Assembly (NCBI RefSeq): GCF_005938385.1
Contig: NZ_VCRA01000008.1
Span: forward strand, 1 to 64,000
Length of the DNA: 64,000 nt
Source of the DNA: Paenibacillus mesophilus
Lineage (GTDB): Bacteria; Bacillota; Bacilli; Paenibacillales; NBRC-103111
Direction: 5' to 3'
In this document: piece by piece, positions 26,451 through 36,305 of the stretch
Layout of the letters: the number at the start of each line of letters is the position of its first letter
Numbering within the stretch: position 1 is the stretch's first letter
Position numbers and translations under genes: made by a program
The notes under the pieces: generated by a model
Database searches by the model: none
The model's input: only the letters and a program-made list of their open reading frames with translations
What the model was told of the DNA's origin: nothing

Positions 26451-26546
26451 GCCATGTCCGAAAGCGTGCATCACGCCTGGCACCTGAGAGCGATACTCCG
26501 TCTCCTTCTCATCTTGAATGGGTAGTGCATCAAAGTCGGCCCGCAC
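26451..26546 (-). pseudogene. Fragment of an M20-family amidohydrolase
   Basis: Immediately after the beta-helix gene, starting with a GTG that overlaps its stop (TAGTG), the frame reads [20 protein letters not shown] then [11 protein letters not shown]. This is the metal-binding core of M20D amidohydrolases, normally VPGVMHACGHDGH. The Cys ligand is Phe and the Asp is lost, and the frame degenerates after about 32 codons. The operon probably once ended in a deacylase of this family. Confidence 0.65.
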
Positions 26547-28519
26547 TAGTAGCCGAGCACGGTGATATAGAAGCTTGCGTCGACCGGATTATCGCTCGTA
26601 TCTGCAATCCGCAGCCGAATGCCATTCATAGCGGACGATACAATCGAATAGACGAGTGCCGCACCGCCTCTCGTAGTTATTTGCGGAACGACGCTGTCCG
26701 CCGAGCTCAACGATTCGATAAGGACGATGTCGACCAAGCCGATACCGACTCTCGTTACGGTAGAGATCCCCTTCCCCGCCTTCAAGATTGCGCCAGTGCC
26801 ATCCAGACTTATATGTCCATAGGCGACCGGTGTCAAAAACCACGACCCTCCTGCTTCATTGGCCGCTGTGTTCACCTTTGCGTTCATCGCTCCATAGAAG
26901 GTGTTGTCTTTCCCGACCTTGACTCCGTAGCCGGACGCCGGGGCCGGAAGCGATACGCCGGCTGTCATAAACGGTTGATCACGATTGCGAAACGAATTGC
27001 CGTCAATGATACCGCTTACGTTGGCCGAGGCAACGAGCACTCCGAAAGCGACATTATAGTCGCTCACCTGAACGTTGTCCACGACATTGCCCGTGAAGGT
27101 GAAATCCTTCACCATGTTTCGCAGCGTAAGAGCGGATCGCAGCGAATCACGGAACACATTTCCGCTAAGGGTCACATTCTCGAAGAAGGAGATGCTGACC
27201 GCGCCGTCGTTTGGATGATAGCCGTAGCCTTGGATGTAGTTATCCGAAATAATCAGGTTGCGTCCGATCAGATCGTGCGTTCCGCCCGGGCTGAAGGCGG
27301 TAATGGCCGCTCTTCGGTATGGGTCCGACGGTTCAAGGAGCAGTTCGTTGCCGATGCATACGATATTGCGCGGCGGAGCTTTACCATTTGTATCATTGGA
27401 GCCGCCTTCGTCGATGCCGATGGCGATATACGATCCCTTCGTCACGTTGCCGATGAACCGGATGTTGCGTCCCCCGTGGGTGTCCAGCGACTTCCATGTC
27501 GTTGCTCCCTCGACACGGTTGAAGGCGATATCTACGTTATCCGAAGGTCGACCGATGGTCAGATTCGGATCAGGCACGCTCGTGCTGCCATGAAGCCGCG
27601 TGACGGCGATGCCGTACACGTTGTAATTCGGCTTTGCGCCCGCAAAGCCGGGGGACAATTGCTGTATCGTATTGCCGATGCACTTGCCGTCGACGATGCC
27701 GTACAATCGAATGCCGTCTCGACCGCACCTGCGGATTTTGTTATTGATCGCGCGGAAATAGGTGACATTGTCTGCGATAATGCCCGACTGGCCGAACCCC
27801 TCGATCCGGCAATTCTCGACGACGATCCGTTCCCCCACGTCCGTAAGCGCTTGCATTTGATTGGCACTGTAGCCGAGAATTCCCCGTTGATACCACCTGC
27901 CTCGTATATCGATACCGATATTTTCGGCATATTGGGCGTTCCAAATCGCTGCATCCTGGTCTCCGTTTACCCAGTCGGGAACGCCCGTGCCATACCACGG
28001 ACCGCGTATGTCGAAGCCGTCGATCGCGATGTCGCGACTTCCGGGCTCGACGGCGAAGCCCGCGGAGGCACCCGGATTCGGCTGCAGGATGATCACCTCC
28101 CCTTCCGCCACCAAGCGGGTGCCGGATCGGACGATCGGCGTGCCACCCGTAAAATCGTAAGTACCTGGCGAGAAGCGGACCGTCCTTCCTTGCGCGGCAT
28201 CGAGCGCCGCTTGCACGTCTGCATAATTTTTGCCGCCGGTGTATATCAATGTTCCCAACAAACCGGCAACGGTCCCCCCGTCGTAGCCGATGAGCCCCGC
28301 TCCTTTTGCCGGGTCCGCCCCGTTTGCCAGATCGGCAGCCAACTGCTCGCAGCAGTCCTCTGTTAACTCCGGACCGTGGCCATAGACGGACTTCGTTACG
28401 TTACCGGGCATAGCTGCAGCTGAATAACCGAAGCTTGCGGCCGAGGCGGCTCCGGCCATTGCCATCGCCATCCCGGAAAGCAGCTTGCGCCGGCTGATCG
28501 CCGTCTTAGTTTCGGACAT
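26546..28519 (-). CDS. Tat-exported right-handed beta-helix protein
   Basis: ATG 28519 follows GGAGG with 8 nt spacing. The 657-residue protein opens with a Tat signal (SRRKLL at residues 9-14, then an Ala-rich stretch). The body shows parallel beta-helix repeats such as '[20 protein letters not shown]', '[20 protein letters not shown]' and '[20 protein letters not shown]', with a pectate-lyase-like opening ('[20 protein letters not shown]'). It is the last intact gene of the leftward operon and follows the solute-binding protein gene by 32 nt. It likely cleaves or binds an acidic polysaccharide outside the cell; the substrate is inferred from the heparinase-type neighbour. Confidence 0.85.
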   Translation of the reverse strand: MSETKTAISRRKLLSGMAMAMAGAASAASFGYSAAAMPGNVTKSVYGHGPELTEDCCEQLAADLANGADPAKGAGLIGYDGGTVAGLLGTLIYTGGKNYADVQAALDAAQGRTVRFSPGTYDFTGGTPIVRSGTRLVAEGEVIILQPNPGASAGFAVEPGSRDIAIDGFDIRGPWYGTGVPDWVNGDQDAAIWNAQYAENIGIDIRGRWYQRGILGYSANQMQALTDVGERIVVENCRIEGFGQSGIIADNVTYFRAINNKIRRCGRDGIRLYGIVDGKCIGNTIQQLSPGFAGAKPNYNVYGIAVTRLHGSTSVPDPNLTIGRPSDNVDIAFNRVEGATTWKSLDTHGGRNIRFIGNVTKGSYIAIGIDEGGSNDTNGKAPPRNIVCIGNELLLEPSDPYRRAAITAFSPGGTHDLIGRNLIISDNYIQGYGYHPNDGAVSISFFENVTLSGNVFRDSLRSALTLRNMVKDFTFTGNVVDNVQVSDYNVAFGVLVASANVSGIIDGNSFRNRDQPFMTAGVSLPAPASGYGVKVGKDNTFYGAMNAKVNTAANEAGGSWFLTPVAYGHISLDGTGAILKAGKGISTVTRVGIGLVDIVLIESLSSADSVVPQITTRGGAALVYSIVSSAMNGIRLRIADTSDNPVDASFYITVLGY

Positions 28520-28551
28520 TTGTACGACCTCCAATTATCGGGCAACGCCCA

Positions 28552-29892
28552 TTACTTTTTTAACTCCGTTGCTATTAACTTTACAGCGTCCTCATCCGCC
28601 TGACGCAGTGCCGTATTCAAATCGAGCTCTCCTTTTTGCAGCTTCAGTCCGTAGGCAGTGTACAGATCGATCAACTTCGCGTCGTAAAGGGCTTTGGGAG
28701 CGTTAGGAGCGAATTTTTTCTCAAACACGGCTTTCAGGTTTTTATCCTTAAACGGCGATTCCGTACCGAACGTTTTTAATACATCATCGCTTTTCAATAC
28801 CGGCATAATGCCTTTTCGGGCCAATTCCATCTGAAACTCGTCGGATACCATATATTTCAATACTTCCATTGCGGCCGCCTTGCTCTTGGATGTTTTCGTA
28901 ATGCCGAAGTAGGTCGGATAAGAAGGTGAGCCCGTATTCGGGAGATTGGAGAAGGAGGGCAGTGCGACGATATCCCAGTTGAACGCCTTAAGCTGCTGCT
29001 CCCACGCGTAAATCAAACTGGACAAGTAAGGAAACATCGCTACCCTCTGCTTATCGGTAAAATCGTAGATATCCGGAATTTTCCCCGATGTTCTTATATA
29101 CTCCGTTACGACGGGATCTTGGAAAGGATCCGTGAACAGCGTTTGGTAGAACGTTTTCCAGCGTTCGTCCTTATTGATTGTAGGCGCGTTGGCGGCCAGA
29201 TCGGCATTCGGGATCGAGAGAGGGTTCAGACGGAACATATGCTTCTGGGAATGGGTCAAGCCGAAATAAGAAACACCGCCTTCACTGCGGGCCATTTTCT
29301 TTGCCGTCGAGATCGTTTCCTCCCAGGTGGCGTTCGATTTCGGATACGGTACGCCGAACTTGTCGAAAAGCGTCTTATTATAATAAAGGACTAGATTGCT
29401 GGTGAAGACGGGCAAACCGTACATTCTCCCTCCGGATGCCTGCTTCACCGCTTCGATTATAGTCGGCTCGAACTTGTTCAGGTCGACCTTGTGTTCGCGG
29501 ATCAGGTCGGTCATGTCATACTCGAGCGCCGCCGGCATCATGAAGTTTTCATAATTCCCGATCGATTGGAAGAAAATGTCGAACGTCGTGTTCGTTGCAA
29601 TCATTTGCTCAAGCGTGATGCCTTGGCTTTGAATGTACTTGATCGTATATTCGGGAAACTTCTTGCGCAGCGTATTGCCGAAACGGTAGTCGAAGCTTTC
29701 TGTCGGATCGTTGTTGTTCGAATAAAAGACGACTTCCGCCGGTTCTCTTTTGACCGGCGTTTGCGCCTTCGGCTGGGCGGAATCCGAATCGGATTCCCCC
29801 CGCTTTCCTCCGTTTTCACCCGAGCAGGCCGAAACCAATAATACGGTGGCGAGCATGATTGCAAAAGGTGATGCGGTTTTTTTAGCATACAT
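28552..29892 (-). CDS. Extracellular sugar-binding lipoprotein in the heparinase operon
   Basis: The start ATG 29892 lies 6 nt after GGGGAG; the in-frame ATG at 29910 overlaps the previous stop codon and has no site of its own. The lipobox is LVSAC (Cys 23). The protein is a close paralogue of the one at 18037: 'VLYYNKTLFDKFGVPYPKSN' and 'DLNTALRQADEDAVKLIA' line up. It belongs to the operon of deacetylase, aminotransferase, heparinase-like protein and beta-helix protein, and has no permease partner in the window. Confidence 0.88.
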   Translation of the reverse strand: MYAKKTASPFAIMLATVLLVSACSGENGGKRGESDSDSAQPKAQTPVKREPAEVVFYSNNNDPTESFDYRFGNTLRKKFPEYTIKYIQSQGITLEQMIATNTTFDIFFQSIGNYENFMMPAALEYDMTDLIREHKVDLNKFEPTIIEAVKQASGGRMYGLPVFTSNLVLYYNKTLFDKFGVPYPKSNATWEETISTAKKMARSEGGVSYFGLTHSQKHMFRLNPLSIPNADLAANAPTINKDERWKTFYQTLFTDPFQDPVVTEYIRTSGKIPDIYDFTDKQRVAMFPYLSSLIYAWEQQLKAFNWDIVALPSFSNLPNTGSPSYPTYFGITKTSKSKAAAMEVLKYMVSDEFQMELARKGIMPVLKSDDVLKTFGTESPFKDKNLKAVFEKKFAPNAPKALYDAKLIDLYTAYGLKLQKGELDLNTALRQADEDAVKLIATELKK

Positions 29893-29906
29893 GTGGAACT
29901 CCCCTT

Positions 29907-32900
29907 TCATGATTTACGGGTTTCCCCTCTGACGATCAAATGAGACAGCGGGATACGGAAAGCTGCGCCTTCGGCAATGTCGTACACGTATCCTTTGGAG
30001 AAATCGTTCGCATCGGCGTACCGTCTCACAAGGGACGCTTCCCCGATATCGACGCGGTAACGGTTGCCGTCGATTCGTTCGACATGCTCGATCCGATAAG
30101 CCGCATTGCGAACCCCGTCATTTAAGACATAGACGAACCGGCCGATCCAGTCGGCAGACGTATAGATGGCGCCCTCCCGGGGCAAAGCATCCAGTTCCAC
30201 CACGAGAAAGTTGCGATAGGAAAGCTCCCGCGTGAAATCGACGATCCTTCCCGCTACAAACGTACATCTATCGCCGGACAAGTCCGTGAACCGGCCATCG
30301 TTTGCATAGACAAACACTTCACGGCCATCCCGCTCCGCATATACGCCGAAAAATCCGGCAAACTTCAGCGTTCCGTCCACGATAAATTCGGTGTCCGGCG
30401 ACAGCGTACAGACGACCGTATCCGTCCTGCCGTCTTCAAGCCCGATTCGGATCGCTCTCGCTTCGAAATGCCCCGCAACTGTTCCGTCAGCCCTTCTCAC
30501 TTCCAACGGTTCGATCGACCGGATAAACCGATGGTCCCGATAAGGCTCTATAACGGAGCTGAACATCGATTCGAGGTTCTCCCCTTGCCGGTGCGCGATG
30601 ACGTACTTCAAGAGAGGCGGGTTGGACGGCTTCTGCGGAGGTACGCCGTCGGCCAGAGCAACGTCGTCAAACTCGTCAAGCATCGTCAATCGCAGGTGAA
30701 CATTCTTTGCATCCGACGAAAGGCCGCGAAAGTCAACGACCGCCCAATCGACGCTGAACCGGTCGGGAGGATTTGTGTCTCGTTCCACATGTTTCAGGTA
30801 ATGGTAGCCGCTTCCTTGATACAGCTTCTCAGCAGGATCGACGTCGTTCGGAACCCCGTACGGCACATCCGGACCGGCATAAGTTCCGACGAACTTTCCG
30901 GTCTCATCCGTCTGCGGTACGAGGCGCAGTCCTTCGACACTAACGTCGCCAACCGTCCCGTGGAAGCTGTAGCGATGGTCGCCGCCCCCCTTGACGCGAA
31001 AAAAATCGACGGTGTAACTTTGAGCCTCATCGACACGGATCATCGCTGTCGCCCGCCGGTACATGTCCGTATGCGGATACGCCTGCGGATCCTCCACCTC
31101 GATCAGTTGCACCTGCGGACCGTCGTCGAAATGAAGCGGAAAGCCGACCCAGGTACCGTTCTGCTTCCGGTTGTCCACGACTACCGTGTTGTGACTGATC
31201 GTATTGTTCTCCCATTCATGCCGCTTCGGCCACATCCCCGTTGCCTCCGGGTATCCGAGGTCGGGGCTCAGATCGAGCCCGAAGGCGTGTACGCCGATAT
31301 TCAGCTTGTCGCGATGGGCATGGCTCGTCCCCGAACGTCCGTAATACATCCATATGTCCCGCCTCGTATCTCCGAAGAGGGGGTCCGCATTGTCTCCGTC
31401 CCGCAGAACGGCGAACCCGAAGCCGGTCATATTTTCGCTCCGGGGCTTCCACTCGCCATGCTTCTCGATCTCTTGTCCGATTTGGTCCGCGAGGAGGTCC
31501 GCCTCTTCCGAGAATATGTCGCCGTGAATGCCCGCTGTCGAATTCCCGTTCAGAAAATAGGCGACCTGAGCCATGATCGGTTCTCGATAAAGCTCGTAAG
31601 CTTTCACGGCTACCTTCTTATCGATCAAACGGAAGGCGTTGCCGGTCAGCCCCGTATCTCCGATCTGGGCCGTGTATTTGTCGAGCATAATAAGCGGAAT
31701 CTGGGAGTGGAACATACGCTTCAGCCTTACGTTCCGGTACAAATCGGCGCCCTCGAACGTGCTATCGTACCCGGCCAATACATCGGATATGAGCGCATAG
31801 CCTTCCAGCCAGCCGCTGTTGTAGCCGGGCGATCCTTCGTCGCCGTGGCCGTCCCTGTCCACGAGATTGACTAGCGAAGCCAGCATGTCGCCGCCGGATA
31901 TATGATGGACGGGCTTCTTCAAATACGCTCCCGGTCGGAAGACGAATTGCAACCACTCCTCCGTCGTGCCGGGCTCGTCGAGCACGACGGCCGCCATAGC
32001 CAGAGCGCTTTGGTGGTAGCCCGTATTGCCGCGGATTCGCGCACTTTTCACGCCCGGGTACACTTCCCGGATAATCCCATTCTCGATATTCAGGCGGATC
32101 GCCTCCGCCGAGCTTTTCGAATTGTCCAGGCCATACCGGTTCGCTTTTTGCTGCAGAAAGCGGATCGTTTCCGCATCGTCCATCATCGGGTAGAACGCAT
32201 CGTAGGCGCTTGCGTATAATTTGACAAGACGGGTTTCCCATATCGAGCCGATCGTTTTGCCGAGACCGTCACCGCCATGAGAATTGAGGAATACGGTTTT
32301 GTCATAGGGCAACGTATCCATATCCGGATAAACGTCCGCGATTCGGTCCAGCATGATGACACCAATCCGGGCGTAGCGAATATCGCCGGTGTACAGATAA
32401 GCGTCCCGAAGGCAGGCAAGTACGTCCATCACCACGTTTTTCCACAAAAAGTGATGGTAATAGGCGACGAATGTCCAGCGGTTTCCTTGATCGTCCACCC
32501 AACCGAAGCCGTCGTCGACACCCCACATTTTCCCCTTGTCGGGATAGAGCGTGTTTACGAGCAGTCGTCGGTCCGCCATGCGCGGATCGAAAATACCGTG
32601 CCGATCGAGTCCGCTGGCGTAATAGGCGGCGAAGTCGTTGGCCGGAAATTTGAAGCCGCTGCTCGGGTCCGTTATTTTCCAAGGTTCGTTCAGGTCGAGC
32701 GTGTAACCGTAAGGGCCGTATCGGGCGAGAAACGATTTCCCGGTAACGGGCGAGCCTTCCACTTGGTTCGTAGCATAGCTCCGCGGAACGGACTGGGGAG
32801 GAATCAGGCTCCACCAGAAGTCCGCTCCGCGCTCCAAAGCCTCGTCTGCCTTGGCGGCCGCCCGCTCCATCATGTCACGGGCCCATCCGCAGCTCGCGAT

Positions 32901-32972
32901 ATTCGCCCGCGCATTGGCGATTTTGCTAGGAGTATATAAAGTGACCCGACGCTTTGCGTTCGTTAAAACCAT
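29907..32972 (-). CDS. Heparinase II/III family protein (polysaccharide lyase or related)
   Basis: The 1021-residue protein has an N-terminal alpha/alpha toroid ('YLYTGDIRYARIGVIMLDRI', 'RGNTGYHQSALAMAAVVLDE'). A heparinase II/III beta-sandwich domain follows with 'GRSGTSHAHRDKLNIGVHAF' and 'ENNTISHNTVVVDNRKQNGT', the family's conserved His and Asn motifs. It would cleave uronic-acid-containing polysaccharides by beta-elimination. No signal peptide is visible, so it may act on imported oligosaccharides in the cytoplasm. The ribosome binding site is weak. It starts 26 nt after the aminotransferase stop and runs into the solute-binding protein gene. Confidence 0.85.
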   Translation of the reverse strand: MVLTNAKRRVTLYTPSKIANARANIASCGWARDMMERAAAKADEALERGADFWWSLIPPQSVPRSYATNQVEGSPVTGKSFLARYGPYGYTLDLNEPWKITDPSSGFKFPANDFAAYYASGLDRHGIFDPRMADRRLLVNTLYPDKGKMWGVDDGFGWVDDQGNRWTFVAYYHHFLWKNVVMDVLACLRDAYLYTGDIRYARIGVIMLDRIADVYPDMDTLPYDKTVFLNSHGGDGLGKTIGSIWETRLVKLYASAYDAFYPMMDDAETIRFLQQKANRYGLDNSKSSAEAIRLNIENGIIREVYPGVKSARIRGNTGYHQSALAMAAVVLDEPGTTEEWLQFVFRPGAYLKKPVHHISGGDMLASLVNLVDRDGHGDEGSPGYNSGWLEGYALISDVLAGYDSTFEGADLYRNVRLKRMFHSQIPLIMLDKYTAQIGDTGLTGNAFRLIDKKVAVKAYELYREPIMAQVAYFLNGNSTAGIHGDIFSEEADLLADQIGQEIEKHGEWKPRSENMTGFGFAVLRDGDNADPLFGDTRRDIWMYYGRSGTSHAHRDKLNIGVHAFGLDLSPDLGYPEATGMWPKRHEWENNTISHNTVVVDNRKQNGTWVGFPLHFDDGPQVQLIEVEDPQAYPHTDMYRRATAMIRVDEAQSYTVDFFRVKGGGDHRYSFHGTVGDVSVEGLRLVPQTDETGKFVGTYAGPDVPYGVPNDVDPAEKLYQGSGYHYLKHVERDTNPPDRFSVDWAVVDFRGLSSDAKNVHLRLTMLDEFDDVALADGVPPQKPSNPPLLKYVIAHRQGENLESMFSSVIEPYRDHRFIRSIEPLEVRRADGTVAGHFEARAIRIGLEDGRTDTVVCTLSPDTEFIVDGTLKFAGFFGVYAERDGREVFVYANDGRFTDLSGDRCTFVAGRIVDFTRELSYRNFLVVELDALPREGAIYTSADWIGRFVYVLNDGVRNAAYRIEHVERIDGNRYRVDIGEASLVRRYADANDFSKGYVYDIAEGAAFRIPLSHLIVRGETRKS

Positions 32973-32997
32973 GAGTTTATTCTCAACTCGCTTTTGG

Positions 32998-34200
32998 TTA
33001 AGACTGCAGATGACGGACTACTTTGCGGACCGCATGAGCAACGTCGTACATGTCGCCTTCTTCGGCAAGCAACACCCGTTGGCTCAACCACAGCACTTCC
33101 TTGTCGCTCGCACGTTCGCTGTTGGGACAATCCCATACTTGCTTTCGCCCCGTCCATCGCTCGGTCTCTTCCACAATGGCCGTGTTCCGATTCAATGGAA
33201 CATACCCCCCGCTTACCGGTATACCTTCGGCGTTAATTTTCCCGATCGCTTCCTTCTTGTCGAACCGGACTGCCAACTCCGGCTCTAGTCTGAACATATA
33301 CAAGTGGTACGCATGCCTCGTCTGCAGAGGCCTCCGTCTCATCACCCCGACACCATCGATCTCCTCCAGCAATTGCGTCAGCAGCTCAGCATTGCGCTCC
33401 CGGTGCCGAAGCTGCTCCTCGAGCCTCGTCAGTTGGCCGAGCAGAACGGCGGCCTGGAATTCGGTCATCCGCAAATTCCAACCGATCCTCTCGTGCTGAT
33501 ACCATTCTCCCCCGCGCACGCGGCCCACGTTGGAGAGCGACCATGCCGCGTCGGCAAGCTTGTCGTCGTTCGTAAGCAGCATCCCGCCTTCTCCGGCCGT
33601 CAAATTTTTGCTGCTCTGGAAGCTGATGCTCCCGATATCCCCCAACGCCCCAACCGGCTTCCCATCCCATTCCGCTCCGATGGCCTGGGCGGAATCTTCG
33701 ATCAAGACGAGACCGCGTCGAACTGCGATCGACTTCAGCCGGGTCATGTCGGCTGGCGCTCCAGCAATATTCACCGCCACGATCGCTTTCGTTCTCGGCG
33801 AGATCAGCCGTTCGATCTGTTCGGGATCGAGCAGCAGCGTATCGGGCTCGACGTCGGCAAAGACGGGAATGGCTCCAAACAGCAACGCTGAGGTCGCCGT
33901 AGCGATAAACGTGTACGAGGGCATAATAACCTCGTCGCCGGGCTGTACGCCGGCCGCTTTTAAAGCTACTGTCAAAGACAACGTCCCGTTCACCATCGTC
34001 AACCCGTGCCTCGCCCCGTGGAGCGCCGCGATTTTCTCTTCCAGCTCCGGCAGCTTGCTCCGGTTCGCCCCGCCCCACTTGCCCGAACGCAGCGTCTCCA
34101 GCAGCAGCCGCTCCTCAGTCTCGCCGAAAACCGGCCATTGCGGGAATTCCGCGGTTCTAACCGGCATACCTCCATCAGAAGCCAACAAATCCGATTTCAT
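32998..34200 (-). CDS. DegT/DnrJ/EryC1/StrS aminotransferase
   Basis: This is a 400-residue PLP enzyme of the sugar aminotransferase family. The PLP lysine is Lys 198 in SFQSSKNLTAGEGG, and 'VNIAGAPADMTRLKSIAVRR' and 'LIEDSAQAIGAEWDGKPVG' are standard motifs. Family members transfer an amino group to a keto-sugar nucleotide or act as redox or cyclisation enzymes. Its place between a NodB-like deacetylase and a heparinase-type protein suggests handling of amino sugars. It begins 11 bp after the deacetylase gene stops. Confidence 0.87.
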   Translation of the reverse strand: MKSDLLASDGGMPVRTAEFPQWPVFGETEERLLLETLRSGKWGGANRSKLPELEEKIAALHGARHGLTMVNGTLSLTVALKAAGVQPGDEVIMPSYTFIATATSALLFGAIPVFADVEPDTLLLDPEQIERLISPRTKAIVAVNIAGAPADMTRLKSIAVRRGLVLIEDSAQAIGAEWDGKPVGALGDIGSISFQSSKNLTAGEGGMLLTNDDKLADAAWSLSNVGRVRGGEWYQHERIGWNLRMTEFQAAVLLGQLTRLEEQLRHRERNAELLTQLLEEIDGVGVMRRRPLQTRHAYHLYMFRLEPELAVRFDKKEAIGKINAEGIPVSGGYVPLNRNTAIVEETERWTGRKQVWDCPNSERASDKEVLWLSQRVLLAEEGDMYDVAHAVRKVVRHLQS

Positions 34201-34211
34201 CCTGCTCCCCC

Positions 34212-35963
34212 TTATAATTGCGACGTCTGCATGGCCAGGCGTGTCGTAGTTCGGATTGTCGTTACGCCATAGCGCTCCGAGAGCGTTGATGCGTGCAATT
34301 GTCCGGCGTTTGCTCCCGCTGGAATCGGAATATACAGCACCGCTTCGACCTTCTCCGCCTCAGCTGTCTTGGCTACGACGGAGATTTCCCCGTCGTCCGC
34401 GCCGCTTACGATACGCAGGCCGCGCCTGGCGCGCTCCCAGTCGTTTATGCGTTTTCCGGTCCAAAATTCGAAGCCGCGCGCCTTCGCTTCCCGAACCGTG
34501 CGCCTGAACGCTTCCCGAACCGGCGCCTTTTGATGCAGATGCACTTGATGGAACAGGAAATGGGCAACTCCTTCAACACGGCGCACCGCCTCCAGAAAAG
34601 GAACGATTACACTCGTATCGGTCCATTTGCCATGATCCATATCTTGGGTCAAAAAACCGATCTCCAGGACGTTGTACAGCCGGTTTCGTTCGTCCGACCA
34701 AGCTATCGGCCGGTAAGGGTGGCACGTTCCGAATAAGAAGCCGACATTCCCCTTTTTGCTTGGCCCTCTCGTCTGATCGCTCTCGATACCATACTTTTCG
34801 CACCAACGGAACAGCTCGCTCCAGCCCTCAAAGCGGGTAACATGGTTTTTGTTCGACACGACGGCCGTATCGCTCGCAACCGCTCTCAAATGATCCAACT
34901 GTCGTTTGAATTCGGCTTCGGCCCAATAGCCGTTCCGGTCGATCGCGTTGTAGTGGAATGCGATTTCATGACCGTCCTGTTCGATCCGGTCATACAGCGG
35001 GCGGCTGTAACCGCTCTCGATCATACACCAGGTCGAACGGATGCCGAATTCCTTCATTAGCCCGAGTGTCGTAATGCCATGCTCCTCTTCATTGCCATCG
35101 CTGTCGTGGGAAATCATCGCGACCGACTCGACGCCCGGCGGCCAATAGCCGAAATACGGCACGCTCCAGCCGTGTTGGGCCGCACGCCTAACGATATGTC
35201 CGACTATCGCCTCACGCCATTCGTCGGTGTACGGGTAAGCGAAATATGGCGCACCCGTCTCGCTGATCAGCCGGTCGCGTTCCCAGCATTGCTCAATAGA
35301 ATCGTCCGCCTTCAAAATTCCGTCATTTACGGAAGCTGTGCCGTCCGGTGCCGGAGCGCCGTCCTCCACGAGCGGCGCGGACCCTTGCTGCAGCTTTACG
35401 ATTGTCGTCAGCAGTCCGACCGACCACCGATCGACGAAGCCGGAGCCGACTTGGAATCGGAGCAGTGCGGGGAGAACGTCATGATTTGCGTCGTCTAGCG
35501 CCGCGTCCAAACGGATTTTTCCCAGTTTTTCGGCCGGAGTGACGTCATTCCCGAATGGCAGCCAGGGCAAAGCATCAAGAAACCGCAACGGTCGGGATTC
35601 CGTGCTTTCCGTTCCTTTCTCCCGGGAGTGGAAATACGCATACCCGGATTGATGCCGGGGCATTTTGACATATCCGAGTCTTGCTGCCATCCGGTTTAGA
35701 TTGGCGAACAAGACGACGCCCCCACCCTCGCTGGCAAAGCGGTACAGAACCTCGACAGAAGCCTCGTTCTCGGCGGCCAAGGCAACCAATACTAGATCGT
35801 AGCGGCTTCGCAGCAAGTCGTCCAACCGTTCCGGCATCTCAAATGTGATTCCCCGATGATTCAACAGTTCCTCCAAGTAAGTTTCAAATACGTTCATTCC
35901 GTATTGCCAACGAGCTTCTGCAACTTCCCGATCGAACCAAACTGCGATTCGCGCCAGTTTCAT
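34212..35963 (-). CDS. NodB-fold polysaccharide deacetylase-like protein with N-terminal glutamine-amidotransferase-like domain
   Basis: ATG 35963 follows GGGGG. The protein of about 583 residues starts with an alpha/beta region ('RYDLVLVALAAENEASVEVL', 'ASEGGGVVLFANLNRMAARL') resembling the class I glutamine-amidotransferase fold found in glycosidase trimming domains. It continues with a NodB-like barrel: 'VAMISHDSDGNEEEHGITTL', 'DGHEIAFHYNAIDR' and 'FLFHQVHLHQKAPVREAF'. The first Asp pair and the His motif are present, which supports metal-dependent deacetylation. It is the first gene of the leftward operon behind the GntR-type palindrome at 35998-36042. Confidence 0.8.
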   Translation of the reverse strand: MKLARIAVWFDREVAEARWQYGMNVFETYLEELLNHRGITFEMPERLDDLLRSRYDLVLVALAAENEASVEVLYRFASEGGGVVLFANLNRMAARLGYVKMPRHQSGYAYFHSREKGTESTESRPLRFLDALPWLPFGNDVTPAEKLGKIRLDAALDDANHDVLPALLRFQVGSGFVDRWSVGLLTTIVKLQQGSAPLVEDGAPAPDGTASVNDGILKADDSIEQCWERDRLISETGAPYFAYPYTDEWREAIVGHIVRRAAQHGWSVPYFGYWPPGVESVAMISHDSDGNEEEHGITTLGLMKEFGIRSTWCMIESGYSRPLYDRIEQDGHEIAFHYNAIDRNGYWAEAEFKRQLDHLRAVASDTAVVSNKNHVTRFEGWSELFRWCEKYGIESDQTRGPSKKGNVGFLFGTCHPYRPIAWSDERNRLYNVLEIGFLTQDMDHGKWTDTSVIVPFLEAVRRVEGVAHFLFHQVHLHQKAPVREAFRRTVREAKARGFEFWTGKRINDWERARRGLRIVSGADDGEISVVAKTAEAEKVEAVLYIPIPAGANAGQLHASTLSERYGVTTIRTTTRLAMQTSQL

Positions 35964-35997
35964 AAGCGGTCCCCCAATGTCGGTCATAGCCATTCTG

Positions 35998-36042
35998 TGC
36001 TCAATCTATAAACCGGTACCATACCGGTTTATAGATTGAGCA
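35998..36042. promoter_or_regulatory. 45-bp near-perfect palindrome, probable GntR operator
   Basis: Two 21-bp arms (35998-36018 and 36022-36042) are exact reverse complements around the 3-bp centre CCA. They contain ACCGGT at 36012-36017 and 36023-36028, 11 bp apart. The element lies at the head of the deacetylase operon, 35 bp above its start codon, in the region shared with the divergent GntR gene. Confidence 0.75.
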
Positions 36043-36151
36043 ATGGTGTTTTCGTAAAAAAGACTTTTATGACTTAAATAAAAAGGTAAAACGACTGTTT
36101 TTCCCATCGCCTTGAACGATAAACATTCAATCCTCCTCACACCGATTCATT

Positions 36152-36180
36152 AAACCGGTATTGAACCGGTCGAGATTGAG
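36152..36180. promoter_or_regulatory. Second ACCGGT pair, probable GntR operator
   Basis: ACCGGT at 36154-36159 and 36165-36170 are again 11 bp apart, and AGATTGAG follows as it does at the first site. It lies 126 bp upstream of the GntR gene start and is probably its autoregulatory site. Confidence 0.6.
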
Positions 36181-36305
36181 TATATCCTGTTTCGAAACAG
36201 ATGACAAGGATAATTTAAAGGCCTCTTCTTTTGAGAGGTGTTGTATTGATCCGGTCTGTTTTGCTACAATAGCAATACTATGACATTAGAAAAGGATACG
36301 TTTCC

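Noticed and set aside
26525..28366. Plus-strand open frame of 613 codons opposite the beta-helix gene
   Set aside because: It is an antisense shadow of the GC-rich beta-helix gene: composition is Arg/Asp/Ile-rich, no ribosome binding site, no family features, while the minus strand has a Tat signal and beta-helix repeats.
30468..31874. Plus-strand open frame of 468 codons opposite the heparinase gene
   Set aside because: Antisense shadow of a clearly recognisable heparinase II/III coding region.
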